From Methylophaga sp. (GTDB lineage: Bacteria; Pseudomonadota; Gammaproteobacteria; Nitrosococcales; Methylophagaceae): a stretch of DNA of 6,883 nt. The position numbers and the translations under genes were made by a program. This document shows positions 6,443 to 6,883 of this stretch, in pieces (the stretch's first letter is position 1; every line of letters starts with the position of its first letter). The stretch lies in NCBI GenBank assembly GCA_014762585.1, contig JABURN010000115.1:1-6883 (forward strand), in the 5' to 3' direction. The notes below the pieces were generated by a model. It was not told where the DNA came from and searched no databases. It saw only the letters and a program-made list of their open reading frames with translations.

Positions 6443-6883
6443 AAGTCCCTTCAGCGCAAGCACTTCTTTCACTGCCTGACGCTCATTGCCTTTGCAGCTG
6501 ATGAGCCTGGGCGCATCGAGAAAGCGGAGACGAAAACCCAGCTTGCGGTAGAGCTTGAGCACTCTGTCGGTGGCCTGATTGGATAAGATCACCGGCCCGG
6601 GATGGCGACTGAGCCATTCAGCCAGCCTTTCCTGGTCGTCCCAGTCAAAACCCTGTTGAGAATATTGATGAAACGGTGTGTCGTAGGGCGGATCAGCATA
6701 GATAAAGTCGTCATCAGCCACTTTCAGTTGTTCAAAGTCGACATTACTGAACTGCCACTGTGAAAGCACCGGCTGATAATGACTGAAGTCATCCTGATAG
6801 TTAATGGTTTTGTAGCGACCGAACGGGACGTTATAACCGCCCTTTTTATTAAACCGGCACAAGCCGTTATAACCGGTACGGTT
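6440..6883 (-). CDS. dam: Dam-family DNA adenine N6-methyltransferase, C-terminal part (cut by right edge)
   Basis: Dam enzymes transfer a methyl group from S-adenosylmethionine to adenine N6, usually in GATC, for mismatch repair, replication timing and gene control. The open frame runs without a stop to the edge, showing 147 residues and a TGA at 6440-6442. It begins NRTGYNGLCRFNKKGGYNVP and continues FGRYK, closely matching the E. coli Dam block with NGLCRYN and NVPFGRYK. The catalytic motif DPPY is at visible residues 64-67, with strands IYA before it, and VILSN further on matches VLISN of E. coli Dam. By comparison with that 278-residue enzyme about 120 N-terminal residues, including the S-adenosylmethionine motif FxGxG, lie outside. 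The C-terminus ISCKGNERQAVKEVLALKGL differs from the E. coli tail. GATC specificity is inferred. No restriction gene is visible on the argG side, but the far side cannot be seen, so an R-M partner is not excluded. Confidence 0.88.
   Translation of the reverse strand, partial: NRTGYNGLCRFNKKGGYNVPFGRYKTINYQDDFSHYQPVLSQWQFSNVDFEQLKVADDDFIYADPPYDTPFHQYSQQGFDWDDQERLAEWLSRHPGPVILSNQATDRVLKLYRKLGFRLRFLDAPRLISCKGNERQAVKEVLALKGL

Overview
The window is a stretch of bacterial chromosome carrying mostly housekeeping genes, most probably from a gammaproteobacterium. AcnB (not AcnA), an Escherichia-type PurB whose catalytic residues fall at the E. coli positions, a Pseudomonas-type ArgG and a Dam-family methylase all point that way. 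Base composition looks close to 50% G+C and even throughout. I see no insertion sequences, integrases, tRNAs, rRNAs, CRISPR arrays or phage genes. I cannot name the genus.

Layout from the left. (1) Positions 1-634, minus strand: the first 211 codons of acnB (aconitase B), cut by the left edge. (2) Positions 635-767: a divergent promoter region. It holds a good extended -10 for purB and a weaker -10 candidate for acnB. (3) Positions 768-4065, plus strand: purB, a small cytoplasmic protein with a degenerate phospholipase D-like fold, a small exported secretin-related protein and a nitroreductase. Gaps are 2 nt, a 4-nt overlap and 12 nt, so this reads as one operon led by purB. (4) Positions 4062-6333, minus strand: argG followed 22 nt later by a soluble GGDEF diguanylate cyclase, likely co-transcribed. 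The two convergent units end on a shared CTAG in which both TAG stops overlap. A GC-rich hairpin just beyond, inside the cyclase gene, is a candidate terminator for the purB unit. (5) Positions 6334-6439: the argG leader, with a candidate extended -10 whose TG element is the stop codon of the upstream gene. (6) Positions 6440-6883, minus strand: the last 147 codons of a Dam-family adenine methyltransferase, cut by the right edge.

The genes cover central metabolism (TCA cycle, purine and arginine synthesis), c-di-GMP signalling and DNA methylation. No dedicated new system is evident. The least understood part is the pair translated directly behind purB (degenerate PLD-like protein plus mini-secretin-like protein). 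Next in interest are the argG-cyclase pairing and the compact convergent junction.
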